This document shows positions 6,729 through 15,234 of a DNA stretch of 16,664 nucleotides, one piece after another. The DNA comes from an uncultured Parasphingopyxis sp. (GTDB taxonomy: Bacteria > Pseudomonadota > Alphaproteobacteria > Sphingomonadales > Sphingomonadaceae): the NCBI GenBank assembly GCA_905479515.1, contig CAJQMX010000145.1, positions 1-16,664 of the forward strand, written 5' to 3'. The translations under genes and the position numbers were made by a program. Under the pieces are notes generated by a model, which searched no databases, had not been told where the DNA came from, and saw only the letters and a program-made list of their open reading frames with translations. How positions within the stretch are numbered: the first letter of the stretch is position 1; every line of letters starts with the position of its first letter.

Positions 6729-7447
6729 CGCCTTTTCGTCAGTGCCGAGACGACTCCGCGCAGTGCGGAAATATCGGGTGCTGTCCAGCCGGGCTTTGTG
6801 ATGATCGTCCGCAGATTTCGCCTGGTCGTCGGTTCGCGATCCGGCGGGAAGAAATAGCCTGTTGGCTCGAGAGCGGTTTCCAGATGGTTGATAAGGCCCT
6901 CCAGCTCGAACTGTGAGGCTGGTGGCAGTGCGTCGGTTTCCGTGGGCACGGCCAGCTCAACGCCTTTGGACCATTCATAGGCCATCAGGATAACTGCTTG
7001 GGCGAGGTTGAGCGAACTAAACTCTGCATTGACCGGGACGGTGACGATCGTTCCTGCCAGAGCGACATCATCGGCATCGAGACCGGACCGTTCGGGGCCA
7101 AACAGGATTGCCGAAGGTGCCGCGAGTGCATGAATTTTTTCTGCCGCTTGCGCAGGAGAGAGGACGGGTTTGGTAACGCCGCGTTTTCGCACGGTTGTCG
7201 CATAGACATGGCTGCAGTCCGCGACCGCTTCGGCCACGGAGTCGAACAGCCGGGCATTTGCGATAACGCTGTCAGCGCCTGATGCTGCCGGGATCGCGCT
7301 TTCATTGGGCCAGCCATCGCGCGGCGCAACAATGCGCATTTCAGTCAATCCGAAATTGAGCATCGCGCGCGCTGCCTTGCCGATATTTTCGCCAAGCTGG
7401 GGCCGAACAAGCACGATTTTGGGAGGAGGGGCGGTGGTGTCGCTCAC
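6725..7447 (-). CDS. trmJ: tRNA (cytidine/uridine-2'-O-)-methyltransferase, TrmJ type
   Basis: A 240-residue SPOUT-class methyltransferase. Motif 1 is [20 protein letters not shown] near the N terminus, motif 2 [15 protein letters not shown], and motif 3 [16 protein letters not shown], together building the knotted SAM site. The C-terminal part ([20 protein letters not shown], then RRNLRTII) is the extension seen in TrmJ rather than the shorter TrmL. TrmJ proteins methylate the 2'-OH of position 32 in tRNA anticodon loops. Translation starts at GTG, overlapping the nrdR stop in a GTGA quartet, so it is the last gene of the rpiB operon. The stop shares CTAG with the stop of the convergent chorismate mutase gene. 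Confidence 0.92.
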   Translation of the reverse strand: MSDTTAPPPKIVLVRPQLGENIGKAARAMLNFGLTEMRIVAPRDGWPNESAIPAASGADSVIANARLFDSVAEAVADCSHVYATTVRKRGVTKPVLSPAQAAEKIHALAAPSAILFGPERSGLDADDVALAGTIVTVPVNAEFSSLNLAQAVILMAYEWSKGVELAVPTETDALPPASQFELEGLINHLETALEPTGYFFPPDREPTTRRNLRTIITKPGWTAPDISALRGVVSALTKRR

Positions 7448-7905
7448 TCCTCGAACAGGTCCTTCACCGTGCCCGCGAAATCTTCGAAATCCTTGGCTTC
7501 GCGAAAATCCTTATAGACGCTGGCGAAGCGGATATAGGCGACACTGTCGAGTTGCTGCAGGCCTTCCATCACCATTCGGCCGATGATTTTCGACGCGATT
7601 TCCGTGTCGCCGCTGGTTTCGAGCTGGCGCTGGATTCCGGAAACCAGCTGGTCAATCTGTTCTGCGTCTACTCCGCGCTTGCGGCAGGCGAGCGAGACTG
7701 ATGTGTGCAGCTTGTCACGGCTGAATGGCTCGCGCCGGTCCTCACTTTTGACCACGGTGAGCTCGCGCAGCTGAATCCGTTCAAACGTCGTGAAGCGCGC
7801 GGCGCAGCTTTCGCATTGCCGTCGCCGCCGGATTGTCGCACCGTCTTCGGTCGGCCGGCTGTCCTTTACCTGGCTGCTGTCATGCGCACAGAAAGGACAG
7901 CGCAT
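7444..7905 (-). CDS. nrdR: Transcriptional repressor NrdR
   Basis: A 153-residue protein of standard length. The N-terminal zinc ribbon has C3, C6, C31 and C34 (MRCPFC and CESC), followed by an ATP-cone domain from about residue 48 ([16 protein letters not shown]) that senses ATP/dATP. NrdR represses ribonucleotide reductase genes. It starts 3 nt after the glyA stop and ends in a GTGA overlap with trmJ. No NrdR-box pair was seen within this window, so its targets lie elsewhere. Confidence 0.97.
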   Translation of the reverse strand: MRCPFCAHDSSQVKDSRPTEDGATIRRRRQCESCAARFTTFERIQLRELTVVKSEDRREPFSRDKLHTSVSLACRKRGVDAEQIDQLVSGIQRQLETSGDTEIASKIIGRMVMEGLQQLDSVAYIRFASVYKDFREAKDFEDFAGTVKDLFEE

Positions 7906-7908
7906 CTA

Positions 7909-9222
7909 TTAAAGTTCCGGGTAAATCGGGAAGCGTGCACACAGCGCTTCGACGCGCTGCTTCACTTCGGCTTCAACGGCAGGATCGCCATCTTCGCCCT
8001 TGTCACGCAGACCTTCAAGAACGTCCGCGACCATATCGCCAATCTCGCGGAACTCGGCCGGGCCGAAGCCGCGTGTCGTGCCTGCGGGCGACCCGACACG
8101 GATGCCGCTGGTTTTCGCCGGGGGCAGGGGATCGAAGGGAATACCGTTCTTGTTGCAGGTAATGCCTGCCCGCTCGAGCGCTTCGTCAGCGTCTCTGCCG
8201 GTAACGCCCAAAGGTCGCAGATCGATCAGCGCGACATGGGTGTCAGTGCCGCCAGCAACGAGATCCGCACCGCGTTCTTTCAGGCGGCTCGCCAGTACCT
8301 TGGCATTCTCGACCACGGCAGCGGCATAGGTTTTGAATTCGGGGCGTAGCGCCTCACCAAAGGCCACGGCTTTGGCTGCGATCACATGCATCAGCGGGCC
8401 GCCTTGCAGACCCGGGAAAACGGCGGAGTTGATCTTCTTGGCAATTGCCTCGTCATCGGTCAGCACCATGCCGCCGCGCGGGCCGCGCAATGTCTTGTGG
8501 GTCGTGGTTGTCACGACATGGGCATGGCCGAATGGCGTGGGGTGAACGCCGGTCGCTACCAGCCCGGCAAAATGCGCCATATCGACCATCAGATAGGCGC
8601 CAACCATGTCGGCGATCTCCCGGAAGCGGGCAAAATCGATGATCCGCGGATAGGCGGAGCCGCCCGCGATGATGAGCTTGGGCTGATGCTCCTTGGCGAG
8701 GGCTTCTACCTGATCATAGTCGATCAAATGGGTGTCCGCCTTCACGCCATACTGGATGGCGTTGAACCATTTGCCGGATTGGGCGGGTTTCGCGCCGTGC
8801 GTGAGATGGCCGCCCGCATCGAGCGACATGCCGAGGATCGTATCCCCGGGTGTCAGCAGCGCCAGCATGACCGCGCCATTGGCCTGCGCACCCGAATGCG
8901 GCTGAACATTGACAAAGCCGCATCCGAAAAGCTGTTTCGCGCGTTCGATAGCCAGCGTCTCAACGGAGTCGGACGGCGCGCAGCCCTGATAATAACGACG
9001 GCCCGGATAGCCTTCGGCATATTTGTTCGTCAGCACGGAGCCCTGAGCCTCGAGCACCGCCTTGGACACGATATTTTCCGACGCGATCAGTTCGATCTGC
9101 TTCTGCTGACGCGTAAGTTCTGCCTTCAGCGCATTGGCGACATCGGGATCGGTCGTACCGACCCGGTCGGTGAAAAAGCCGTCTGGCTGAACATCGTTGA
9201 GATTGGCAGGGTTGGTGCTCAT
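7909..9222 (-). CDS. glyA: Serine hydroxymethyltransferase
   Basis: A 437-residue PLP enzyme that converts serine and tetrahydrofolate to glycine and 5,10-methylene-tetrahydrofolate in the cytosol. Family marks include [14 protein letters not shown] near 42, [17 protein letters not shown] at 64-80, and the PLP lysine K243 in [16 protein letters not shown]. The C terminus (RFPIYPEL) is typical. The ATG overlaps the rpiB stop in an ATGA quartet. The length is normal and no damage is seen. Confidence 0.98.
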   Translation of the reverse strand: MSTNPANLNDVQPDGFFTDRVGTTDPDVANALKAELTRQQKQIELIASENIVSKAVLEAQGSVLTNKYAEGYPGRRYYQGCAPSDSVETLAIERAKQLFGCGFVNVQPHSGAQANGAVMLALLTPGDTILGMSLDAGGHLTHGAKPAQSGKWFNAIQYGVKADTHLIDYDQVEALAKEHQPKLIIAGGSAYPRIIDFARFREIADMVGAYLMVDMAHFAGLVATGVHPTPFGHAHVVTTTTHKTLRGPRGGMVLTDDEAIAKKINSAVFPGLQGGPLMHVIAAKAVAFGEALRPEFKTYAAAVVENAKVLASRLKERGADLVAGGTDTHVALIDLRPLGVTGRDADEALERAGITCNKNGIPFDPLPPAKTSGIRVGSPAGTTRGFGPAEFREIGDMVADVLEGLRDKGEDGDPAVEAEVKQRVEALCARFPIYPEL

Positions 9223-9677
9223 GCGGATTCCTTTGCGGGGGCCGGGTTCGAAAGTTTGTCGACGCGGCGCTGATGACGGTCGCCGCCAAAATCGGTGGCG
9301 AGAAAAGCGGCTAAACAGTCTTTGGCGGTTTCAATGCCAATCAGGCGCGCGCCCATGGCGATCACATTCGCATCATTATGTTCACGCGAAAGGCGGGCTG
9401 AAAGATTGTCGGAAACGAGCGCGCAGCGGCAGGCTGGATTGCGATTTACGGCAATTGAGATACCAATGCCCGATCCACACAGCGCCACGCCGAAATCCAC
9501 ATGGTCAGACGCCACGGCTTCGGCCAGCGCATAGCCATAATCCGGGTAATCGACCGAATCGGTAGAGTAGGGGCCGAGATCCTTGACCGCATGGCCCTGC
9601 TCTTCGAGCCAGGCGAACAGGGCGGCCTTTAGTTCAAGAGCGGCATGATCGGATGCAATGACGATGCTATAGGGCAT
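9219..9677 (-). CDS. rpiB: Ribose-5-phosphate isomerase B
   Basis: A 152-residue RpiB/LacAB-family isomerase interconverting ribose-5-phosphate and ribulose-5-phosphate. Visible signatures are [10 protein letters not shown] (D10, H11), the catalytic cysteine C67 in [15 protein letters not shown], and [18 protein letters not shown] with H100. The ATG at 9677 has GGAGG 5 nt upstream, which rules out the 10-codon-longer reading. It is the first gene of the rpiB-glyA-nrdR-trmJ operon. The operon promoter should lie in 9678-9813, where I see a short inverted repeat TTTAGG-G-CCTAAA (9707-9719) but no clear -35/-10 pair. Confidence 0.95.
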   Translation of the reverse strand: MPYSIVIASDHAALELKAALFAWLEEQGHAVKDLGPYSTDSVDYPDYGYALAEAVASDHVDFGVALCGSGIGISIAVNRNPACRCALVSDNLSARLSREHNDANVIAMGARLIGIETAKDCLAAFLATDFGGDRHQRRVDKLSNPAPAKESA

Positions 9678-9706
9678 GATAGCCTCCAAGGGCGGTGCGA
9701 GCCTCA

Positions 9707-9719
9707 TTTAGGGCCTAAA
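9707..9719. repeat. Short inverted repeat upstream of rpiB
   Basis: Six-base arms TTTAGG and CCTAAA around a single G, about 30 bp upstream of the rpiB ATG. It could be an operator or chance. Confidence 0.25.
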
Positions 9720-9813
9720 GCGCGATGACGCCACCACCCATTGTGCGATTTTCCACAACTCTAACACATGGTGGAGGGAAGGATGGCGCCTGGAGTTTAT
9801 TCCGCGATCCGAC

Positions 9814-10101
9814 TCAACTAGTTGAACTTTTAAACCATTTTTGCGCCGATTCCCTGCGGTGGGGACATCCGGGCCAGCAACAAGGTCGGCGTTTGCCTTC
9901 GCTCACTTCCTCCTGCAGCCGTTCAAGGCGTTTGTCGCGCGTCTCCTGCTTCTTGCCGGAGGTCATCCAGCAAATCCACTCGTTGCGCGCTAAGGGAGTC
10001 AGGTCGTCCCATTTGGCTTCAAGCGACTGATCGGCATTGAGAACCGCCCGGAGATCTGACGGCATAGCGTGTCTGAATTCTTTGGAAGCTGTATTCGTCA
10101 T
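9814..10101 (-). CDS. YdeI/OmpD-associated (OmdA) family small protein
   Basis: A 95-residue protein. The body FRHAMPSDLRAVLNADQS, then WDDLTPLARNEWICWM and KKQETRDKRLERL, matches the C-terminal YdeI/OmdA-type domain (the family annotated as bacteriocin-protection, YdeI or OmpD-associated). It is followed by a cysteine motif, GKRRPCCWPGCPHR (residues about 69-82), that I recall from stand-alone members in proteobacteria. The molecular role is unknown, and the bacteriocin name comes from enterobacterial relatives. The ATG at 10101 is used; an ATG at residue 13 is an alternative. It is on the same strand as the SRPBCC gene, 97 bp downstream of it. Confidence 0.75.
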   Translation of the reverse strand: MTNTASKEFRHAMPSDLRAVLNADQSLEAKWDDLTPLARNEWICWMTSGKKQETRDKRLERLQEEVSEGKRRPCCWPGCPHRRESAQKWFKSSTS

Positions 10102-10198
10102 ACCGCTGATTTACCCCAATCTCTCCGGGGTTTTCAACTTGCTCGACGGATCAACCCACGCACGCGTCATATGCTGCGCCCTGACGGGCTGGCTCAGG

Positions 10199-11089
10199 CT
10201 ACGACCGCTCGGCGCGTTGCTGGATCAGCGCGAGCAAATTGTTGGACAGGTCGCCCAATATCAATTGCCCCCATAGAGCGGAATAGGCGTTGGCCGGTGT
10301 CCGCACCCAATAATGGGTATCCAATGACAGGCGGGTGCGATTGGGGCCAAGCGGCTCGATCGTATAGCCCCCTCGCACTATGCGAGCGACGGAGCTGTCC
10401 GGGTGGAGATGGGGGTCTGCGATGCCCCAATTGCTCGGTTCCTCAAAATCGAACTGCCAGCCGATGCGCCGATTTTCCTGCCATTCGGTCACTGTCTCGG
10501 AGAATTGGATTTCCCGGTCCCAGCGCGCATGGCGTGTCGCGCCAATGCCGCTGCCTTCCAGCCTTGCGCCGAGCGGCCGGGGAATGCCGATAACGTCCTG
10601 CGAAATGTTCCATCGGCCTTCGCCCGGCTGCACATCGGGAATGCCCTCGACGAGCGGCCAGATGGCTTCTGCTGGGGCTTCGATGACGATCGACCGGGTT
10701 ACCGAATAGCTGGTCCGTGGCCAGTTGATCATCGTTTCAGCCTGCATCGCAATCAAGGGAAGCAGCAGGATTGCTGCCGAGAAGACCCGGGATTGCTGCT
10801 GGCTTTGTCTGCGTTCACGCTCCTTTTTGCGAAGGGTGTAAACAAGAAAGGATCCGGCCATGCCGCTCATTGCCCAAAGCGGCAAAAGCATCAGAATACA
10901 GATCACGCCTTCTTGCAGCATGAATATGGAAACCGCCACGGTGCCCGCCAAAATCCAGGCGGGGACGAGCAGATAGAAAGTCCATGGGCGCCCGGCCAGT
11001 GGATCGGCAACATAGGCCACAAATGCGCTGAGAACGGCGGGCAGAATGAAGAGGAAAGAAAAGCTGATCAGGCCGCTTTCCGGACCCAC
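10199..11089 (-). CDS. Membrane-anchored SRPBCC-domain protein, start uncertain
   Basis: 296 residues if started at GTG 11089. Hydrophobic helices lie at about 7-27, 36-57, 61-86 and 103-117. A soluble SRPBCC (START/Bet v1-like) domain then fills about 125-290, beginning SVTRSIVIEAPAEAIWPLV, which is typical of the polyketide cyclase/dehydrase group that binds hydrophobic ligands. The same frame stays open upstream for 37 more codons and encodes another likely helix (FGATIIAFVSGISVYFLV), yet it contains no ATG, GTG or TTG, and the GTG at 11089 has no ribosome-binding site. The true N terminus is therefore probably further upstream, at ATT 11182 or CTG 11203, or altered by a mutation. The in-frame stop is just before position 11213. 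It lies downstream of hemA on the same strand. The function is unknown. Confidence 0.75.
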   Translation of the reverse strand: MGPESGLISFSFLFILPAVLSAFVAYVADPLAGRPWTFYLLVPAWILAGTVAVSIFMLQEGVICILMLLPLWAMSGMAGSFLVYTLRKKERERRQSQQQSRVFSAAILLLPLIAMQAETMINWPRTSYSVTRSIVIEAPAEAIWPLVEGIPDVQPGEGRWNISQDVIGIPRPLGARLEGSGIGATRHARWDREIQFSETVTEWQENRRIGWQFDFEEPSNWGIADPHLHPDSSVARIVRGGYTIEPLGPNRTRLSLDTHYWVRTPANAYSALWGQLILGDLSNNLLALIQQRAERS

Positions 11090-11232
11090 TGACTGAACCA
11101 GAAAATAGACGCTGATGCCCGATACGAAAGCAATTATGGTTGCCCCGAAGATGCGGCGGAACGCGGTTTGCCTGTCGCTAATTTCGGTCCATTCCCGCGT
11201 CAGTCCCTGTTTTCGCTATTGCCGGGTCGATT

Positions 11233-12450
11233 CTATGCAGCGAGCCGAAGCTCCATACGATCCCAGATCTCGACCAAGGCATCGGTCAGCTCACGCATCA
11301 TTTCCGGCGTGTGTGTCGGGCCGGGCGTGAAGCGCAGGCGCTCTGTGCCGCGCGGCACGGTCGGGTAATTGATCGGCTGCACATAGACGCCATATTCGGC
11401 GAGCAGGATATCGCTGATCCGCTTGGCGTTGACCGGATCACCAACCATCAGCGGCACGATATGGGTTGTGGAGTTCATCACCGGCAGGCCTGCCTCGGCA
11501 AACATCGTCTTGAGCCGGGCGGCGGAGGCTTGCTGGCCGTCGCGTTCCTCATTCGAGGATTTGAGATGCCGGACGCTTGCCAGCGCGCCGGCGACAAGCA
11601 CGGGCGACAGGCTGGTCGTGAAGATGAAGCCCGGCGCATAGCTGCGGATCACATCGATGATCATCTGGTCGGCCGCCACATAGCCGCCCATCACGCCGAT
11701 GGCCTTGGCCAGCGTGCCTTCGATAATCGTCACCCGATCCGCAATCTCTTCGCGATCGGTGATACCGCCGCCGCGCGGACCATACATGCCGACGGCATGG
11801 ACTTCGTCGCAATAGGTCAGCGCGTTATATTTGTCGGCAAGATCGCAAATCTCGGCAATGGGCGCGACATCACCATCCATCGAATAGACGCTTTCAAAAG
11901 CGATCAGTTTCGGTGTCTCTGGATCAGTCTCGGCCAGCAATTCTTCCAGATGGGCAAGATCATTGTGCCGCCATACATGCTTTTCGCAGCCCGCGTTGCG
12001 GATGCCTGCAATCATCGAGGCATGGTTGAGTTCATCGGAAAAGATCACGCAGCCGGGCAGCAATTTGCCGAGCGTCGTCAGCGTCGCTTCGTTCGAAATA
12101 TAGCCTGACGTGAAGAGCAATGCGCCTTCCTTGCCATGCAGATCGGCAAGCTCGTTTTCGAGCGCGATATGATAATGGGTGTTGCCGCCAATATTGCGCG
12201 TGCCGCCCGATCCGGCCCCCACATCGTGCAGCGCCTCTTCCATCGCTTCGATAACTTTTGGATGTTGTCCCATCGACAGATAGTCGTTCGAGCACCAGAC
12301 GGTAATCGGCTTCGGCCCGTTGTGACCGGCGAAACAGCGCGCATTGGGATAGGCACCCTTGTTGCGCAGAATGTCGATGAAGACACGATAGCGGCCCTCT
12401 TCGTGGAGCCGTTCGATGGCTTTCGAAAATACGCGCTGATAGTCCAACAT
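11233..12450 (-). CDS. hemA: 5-aminolevulinate synthase
   Basis: A 405-residue PLP enzyme of the alpha-oxoamine synthase family that condenses succinyl-CoA with glycine, the first step of heme synthesis by the C4 (Shemin) route used in alphaproteobacteria. Signatures include MLDYQRVF at the start, [12 protein letters not shown] at 55-65, [40 protein letters not shown] at 213-224, and the PLP lysine K249 in TLAKAIG. The ATG at 12450 has GGGGAA about 3-5 nt upstream, and its protein length matches the family; an earlier GTG-type reading adds non-conserved residues. It follows murI by 77 bp on the same strand. Confidence 0.96.
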   Translation of the reverse strand: MLDYQRVFSKAIERLHEEGRYRVFIDILRNKGAYPNARCFAGHNGPKPITVWCSNDYLSMGQHPKVIEAMEEALHDVGAGSGGTRNIGGNTHYHIALENELADLHGKEGALLFTSGYISNEATLTTLGKLLPGCVIFSDELNHASMIAGIRNAGCEKHVWRHNDLAHLEELLAETDPETPKLIAFESVYSMDGDVAPIAEICDLADKYNALTYCDEVHAVGMYGPRGGGITDREEIADRVTIIEGTLAKAIGVMGGYVAADQMIIDVIRSYAPGFIFTTSLSPVLVAGALASVRHLKSSNEERDGQQASAARLKTMFAEAGLPVMNSTTHIVPLMVGDPVNAKRISDILLAEYGVYVQPINYPTVPRGTERLRFTPGPTHTPEMMRELTDALVEIWDRMELRLAA

Positions 12451-12485
12451 TCTTCCCCGACTTTTGGATTGATGCCCATGTAGTG

Positions 12486-12507
12486 GCTGGAATCGGCCAT
12501 TTCCAGC
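12486..12507 (-). promoter_or_regulatory. Small hairpin in the murI-hemA spacer
   Basis: Seven-base arms GCTGGAA and TTCCAGC close an 8-nt loop about 36 nt upstream of the hemA ATG. No T run follows, so it is not an intrinsic terminator. It may affect hemA translation or mRNA processing. Confidence 0.35.
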
Positions 12508-12527
12508 GCGAACGACTCGCAATAAGC

Positions 12528-13325
12528 CTAGAGCGTCTCGAAAATCTCGATACCATATTGTTTCAGGCCGGGGCGTAGCAGCTCAGGATCACTTCCATCA
12601 CTGATGAAAATAGCACGTCCGGGCGCGGGTTTCTCCGGCCATTGCTGCCCGGATGTCAGGTCAGCCACCCGGCGTGCAATGCCTTCTCCACCATGGACGA
12701 AAGAGATCGGGCGTCCCGCCGCCTCGGCAAGTTCCTCCTCGACCAGCGGGAAATGGGTGCAGGCCAGAACGATGGTATCGATTTCATCGCCTTTGTCCTG
12801 GCTGAACAACCCATCGAGAACGGCGCGGTACTCTGCAATGCCGGTGGGCTGACCGCGCAATTTGCGCTCGGCCAGCGCGACCAGCTCATGCGTGCCATAC
12901 CGGATTACCGTGCAATCGCTGGCGAATTCGCGCGAAAGATTGTCGACATAGGGCTGGCGGACAGTTCCGGCTGTTCCCAGCACGCCGATGACGCGGGATG
13001 TGGAAATCGCGGCGGCGGGCTTGATTGCCGGAACCGTTCCGACAATCGGGATGGCGAGTGCGGCGCGCACCGGATCGAGCGCGATGACTGAAGCCGTGTT
13101 GCACGCGATGACCGCGAGCCGGGCATCGACATGTTCGGCCAGTCGCCCGAGGAGCGCAGGCACGCGGGCAGCCAGCTCGGCTTCCGTTTTCTGGCCATAG
13201 GGAAATCCGGCTTGATCGAGCGCATAAACAATCGGTGCGTTGGGCAGCAATTTGCGGATCGGGCCGAGGATCGAAAGACCGCCGACTCCGGTATCGAGAA
13301 GCAGCAAGGGTTGCGCGTCATCCAT
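12528..13325 (-). CDS. murI: Glutamate racemase
   Basis: A 265-residue cofactor-independent racemase making D-glutamate for peptidoglycan. The two catalytic cysteines are visible: C75 in ACNTAS and C189 in ACTHFPL. The N-terminal loop reads [12 protein letters not shown], with Thr where many family members have Ser after the Asp; this is conservative. The length and motifs are intact. The ATG at 13325 faces the plsY promoter region, and murI is the first gene of a run towards hemA. Confidence 0.95.
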   Translation of the reverse strand: MDDAQPLLLLDTGVGGLSILGPIRKLLPNAPIVYALDQAGFPYGQKTEAELAARVPALLGRLAEHVDARLAVIACNTASVIALDPVRAALAIPIVGTVPAIKPAAAISTSRVIGVLGTAGTVRQPYVDNLSREFASDCTVIRYGTHELVALAERKLRGQPTGIAEYRAVLDGLFSQDKGDEIDTIVLACTHFPLVEEELAEAAGRPISFVHGGEGIARRVADLTSGQQWPEKPAPGRAIFISDGSDPELLRPGLKQYGIEIFETL

Positions 13326-13479
13326 AAGCGCATGCCATATGGCCAGTCACCGAAGCTCGCAATGGACCAGCTTTTCAAAAAGATGGTTTGTACCGCAACG
13401 ATTGCAGCGCGGAGCAGGAACGCTATTACCGTGAGACAGGAAGCAGGGGAGGCTTGCCATTTTCGATAATCCGCTCTGG

Positions 13480-14076
13480 TTGGCTCCGGCTCTCGCGCTT
13501 TTGCTCGGCTATCTGTTCGGCTCCGTTCCGTTCGGGCTGCTTTTGACCCGCGCGGCGGGAGCAGGGGATCTGCGCACCATCGGATCGGGAAATATTGGCG
13601 CAACCAATGTGCTCAGGACAGGCCGGAAGGGTCTCGCGGTGGCAACCCTGTTGCTGGATGTGGCCAAGGGATTCCTGGCTGTGACGCTGGCGCCCTATCT
13701 GGGCGGTGATCCGGAGCAGATGATGCGGCTGGCGGCGCTCGGCGCCTTTGTCGGCCATTGCTATCCGATCTGGCTCAGGTTCAATGGCGGCAAGGGCGTG
13801 GCGACTTTGCTGGGCATCGCGCTTGCCTTTGGCTGGATTTATCTGGTCGTTTTCGCGCTGGTCTGGCTCGGCATGGTAGCGCTGTTCCGCTTTTCCTCAC
13901 TTGGGGGACTAAGCGCCGCATTGGCCTTGCCGGTGGCGGCCTTTTGGCAGGGCAATATATTGCTGATGTTCCTGTTTGCCGCGCTGGCTCTGCTCGTCGT
14001 CTGGAAGCATCGCAGCAATATCGGCCGCCTGATCCGGCGTGAGGAACCCAGGGTTGGCGGACCCAAAAATGGCTGA
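13480..14076 (+). CDS. plsY: Acyl-phosphate glycerol-3-phosphate acyltransferase
   Basis: A 198-residue inner-membrane enzyme that transfers an acyl group from acyl-phosphate to glycerol-3-phosphate, the first step of phospholipid synthesis. Its three family motifs are present: GSVPFG near 14-19, GSGNIGATNVLR near 36-47, and FNGGKGVAT near 101-109. Five or so hydrophobic segments surround them. The start is unclear. TTG 13480 gives the usual N-terminal length but has no ribosome-binding site, whereas GGGGAGG (13446-13452) lies 6 nt before an in-frame ATT at 13459, which would add seven residues. The 3' end overlaps dprA by 8 nt, so plsY-dprA is an operon. Confidence 0.93.
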   Translation: MAPALALLLGYLFGSVPFGLLLTRAAGAGDLRTIGSGNIGATNVLRTGRKGLAVATLLLDVAKGFLAVTLAPYLGGDPEQMMRLAALGAFVGHCYPIWLRFNGGKGVATLLGIALAFGWIYLVVFALVWLGMVALFRFSSLGGLSAALALPVAAFWQGNILLMFLFAALALLVVWKHRSNIGRLIRREEPRVGGPKNG

Positions 14077-15163
14077 AGCGGGCCATGCGGCCAAGCTGCG
14101 GCTGGCCCGGTCGCACAATATCGGTCCGGTAACCTATGCTCAACTGTTGGCGCGATTCGGAACGGCAGAAGCAGCGCTGGATGCAATTCCCGAACTGGCG
14201 CGGCGCGGCGGGGGCAGGGCTCCCAAGCTGGCAGACCCACGGGCTATCGAGGCAGAGATGGCCGAGGTCGAGCGATTGGGTGCAAGCTATATCTTCCTGC
14301 ACGAACGCCCCTATCCGGCACCGCTGACGCACATTCAGACCGCACCGCCCGCACTCATTGTCAGAGGCGATCTGAGCCTGTTCGCAAAGCCACTGATCGC
14401 GATGGTCGGGGCGCGCAATGCATCGGCCGCCGCGCGCCGTTTCGCGCGCGAACTCGCCTATAAACTGGGCGCAGAAGGCTATGTTATTGTTTCGGGCCTG
14501 GCACGCGGTATCGACACGGCTGCCCATAATGGCTCGCTCGACAGTGGAACAATCGCCGTGATCGCCGGGGGGATTGATGTCCACTACCCGCCCGAGAATG
14601 AAGAACTGCAACAGGATATCGCCGAACGCGGTGTGTTGGTGGCGGAACAACCGCCGGGCAGCGAACCCAAGGCACGGCACTTCCCCTATCGCAACCGGAT
14701 CATCGCAGGGCTGGGCATGGGCACGATCGTAGTTGAGGCTGCACCCAAATCCGGTTCGCTGATCACCGCGCGGCAAGCCAATGAGTTCGGGCGGGAAGTG
14801 ATGGCTGTACCCGGATCGCCGCTCGATCCGCGCGCGCAGGGTTGCAACCAGCTGATCCGTGACGGGGCCACCCTGATCCAGAATGTCGAGGATGTGCTGA
14901 GTACGCTGCAGCCGTTCGATGTCCCCAAGATGCAGGAACCCGACAGCGCGTTCCAGCAGGAGCCGATATCGCCAGATGTCGAGGCAAGGGAGCGTGAAAC
15001 GGTTGCCGAATTGCTTGGACCTGTAGCGGTTTCCGTTGATGAATTGATTCGTCAATCAAGCGTGGCGCCATCAGTCGTACAGACGATTTTGCTGGAGCTT
15101 GAACTGGCCGGAAGGCTTGAGCGCCATGCTGGCGGAAAGGTGAGTCTTTCAGATCTTGCTTGA
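14069..15163 (+). CDS. dprA: DNA-processing protein DprA (Smf)
   Basis: A 364-residue protein. Residues 1-60 form a helical SAM/HhH-like domain (RLARSHNIGPVTYAQLLARFG). Residues about 80-285 form the Rossmann-like DprA core, with MVGARNAS at 112-119, VSGLARGIDTAAH at 141-153, RNRIIAGLG at 208-216 and PKSGSLITARQA at 226-237. The last ~60 residues read as a winged-helix domain. DprA binds incoming single-stranded DNA and loads RecA during natural transformation. ATG 14069 overlaps the plsY stop by 8 nt; a GTG at 14039 would add ten residues and cannot be excluded. Confidence 0.94.
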   Translation: MAEAGHAAKLRLARSHNIGPVTYAQLLARFGTAEAALDAIPELARRGGGRAPKLADPRAIEAEMAEVERLGASYIFLHERPYPAPLTHIQTAPPALIVRGDLSLFAKPLIAMVGARNASAAARRFARELAYKLGAEGYVIVSGLARGIDTAAHNGSLDSGTIAVIAGGIDVHYPPENEELQQDIAERGVLVAEQPPGSEPKARHFPYRNRIIAGLGMGTIVVEAAPKSGSLITARQANEFGREVMAVPGSPLDPRAQGCNQLIRDGATLIQNVEDVLSTLQPFDVPKMQEPDSAFQQEPISPDVEARERETVAELLGPVAVSVDELIRQSSVAPSVVQTILLELELAGRLERHAGGKVSLSDLA

Positions 15164-15173
15164 CGAACGCGAT

Positions 15174-15201
15174 TTGCATCGCATCCTCGTACGCGTATGA
15201 G
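15174..15201 (+). promoter_or_regulatory. Candidate topA promoter
   Basis: TTGCAT (15174-15179) and TATGAG (15196-15201) are separated by 16 bp in the 71-bp dprA-topA gap, ending about 34 nt before the topA ATG. The match is partial, so this is a weak call. Confidence 0.25.
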
Positions 15202-15234
15202 AGCCCCGCCTGAACTGAGAGAATTGCCAGCCTT

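Noticed and set aside
8386..9273. 295-codon open frame on the plus strand
   Set aside because: It is a shadow opposite glyA, whose own frame is intact and strongly conserved.
9749..9757. DnaA-box-like TTTTCCACA upstream of rpiB
   Set aside because: It is a single copy with one mismatch, with no cluster, AT-rich unwinding region or replication gene nearby, so there is no support for an origin.
10115..10136. CCCC/GGGG stem followed by TTTT on the plus strand
   Set aside because: The stem is only about 5 bp and no plus-strand gene ends here; on the minus strand no T run follows.
13332..13469. 45-codon plus-strand frame ending just before plsY
   Set aside because: It begins 7 bp from the divergent murI start with no ribosome-binding site and no recognisable family; it looks like chance within the promoter region.
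13781..15055. 424-codon open frame on the minus strand
   Set aside because: It is antisense to plsY and dprA, both of which show all their family motifs; GC-rich sequence commonly gives such antisense frames.
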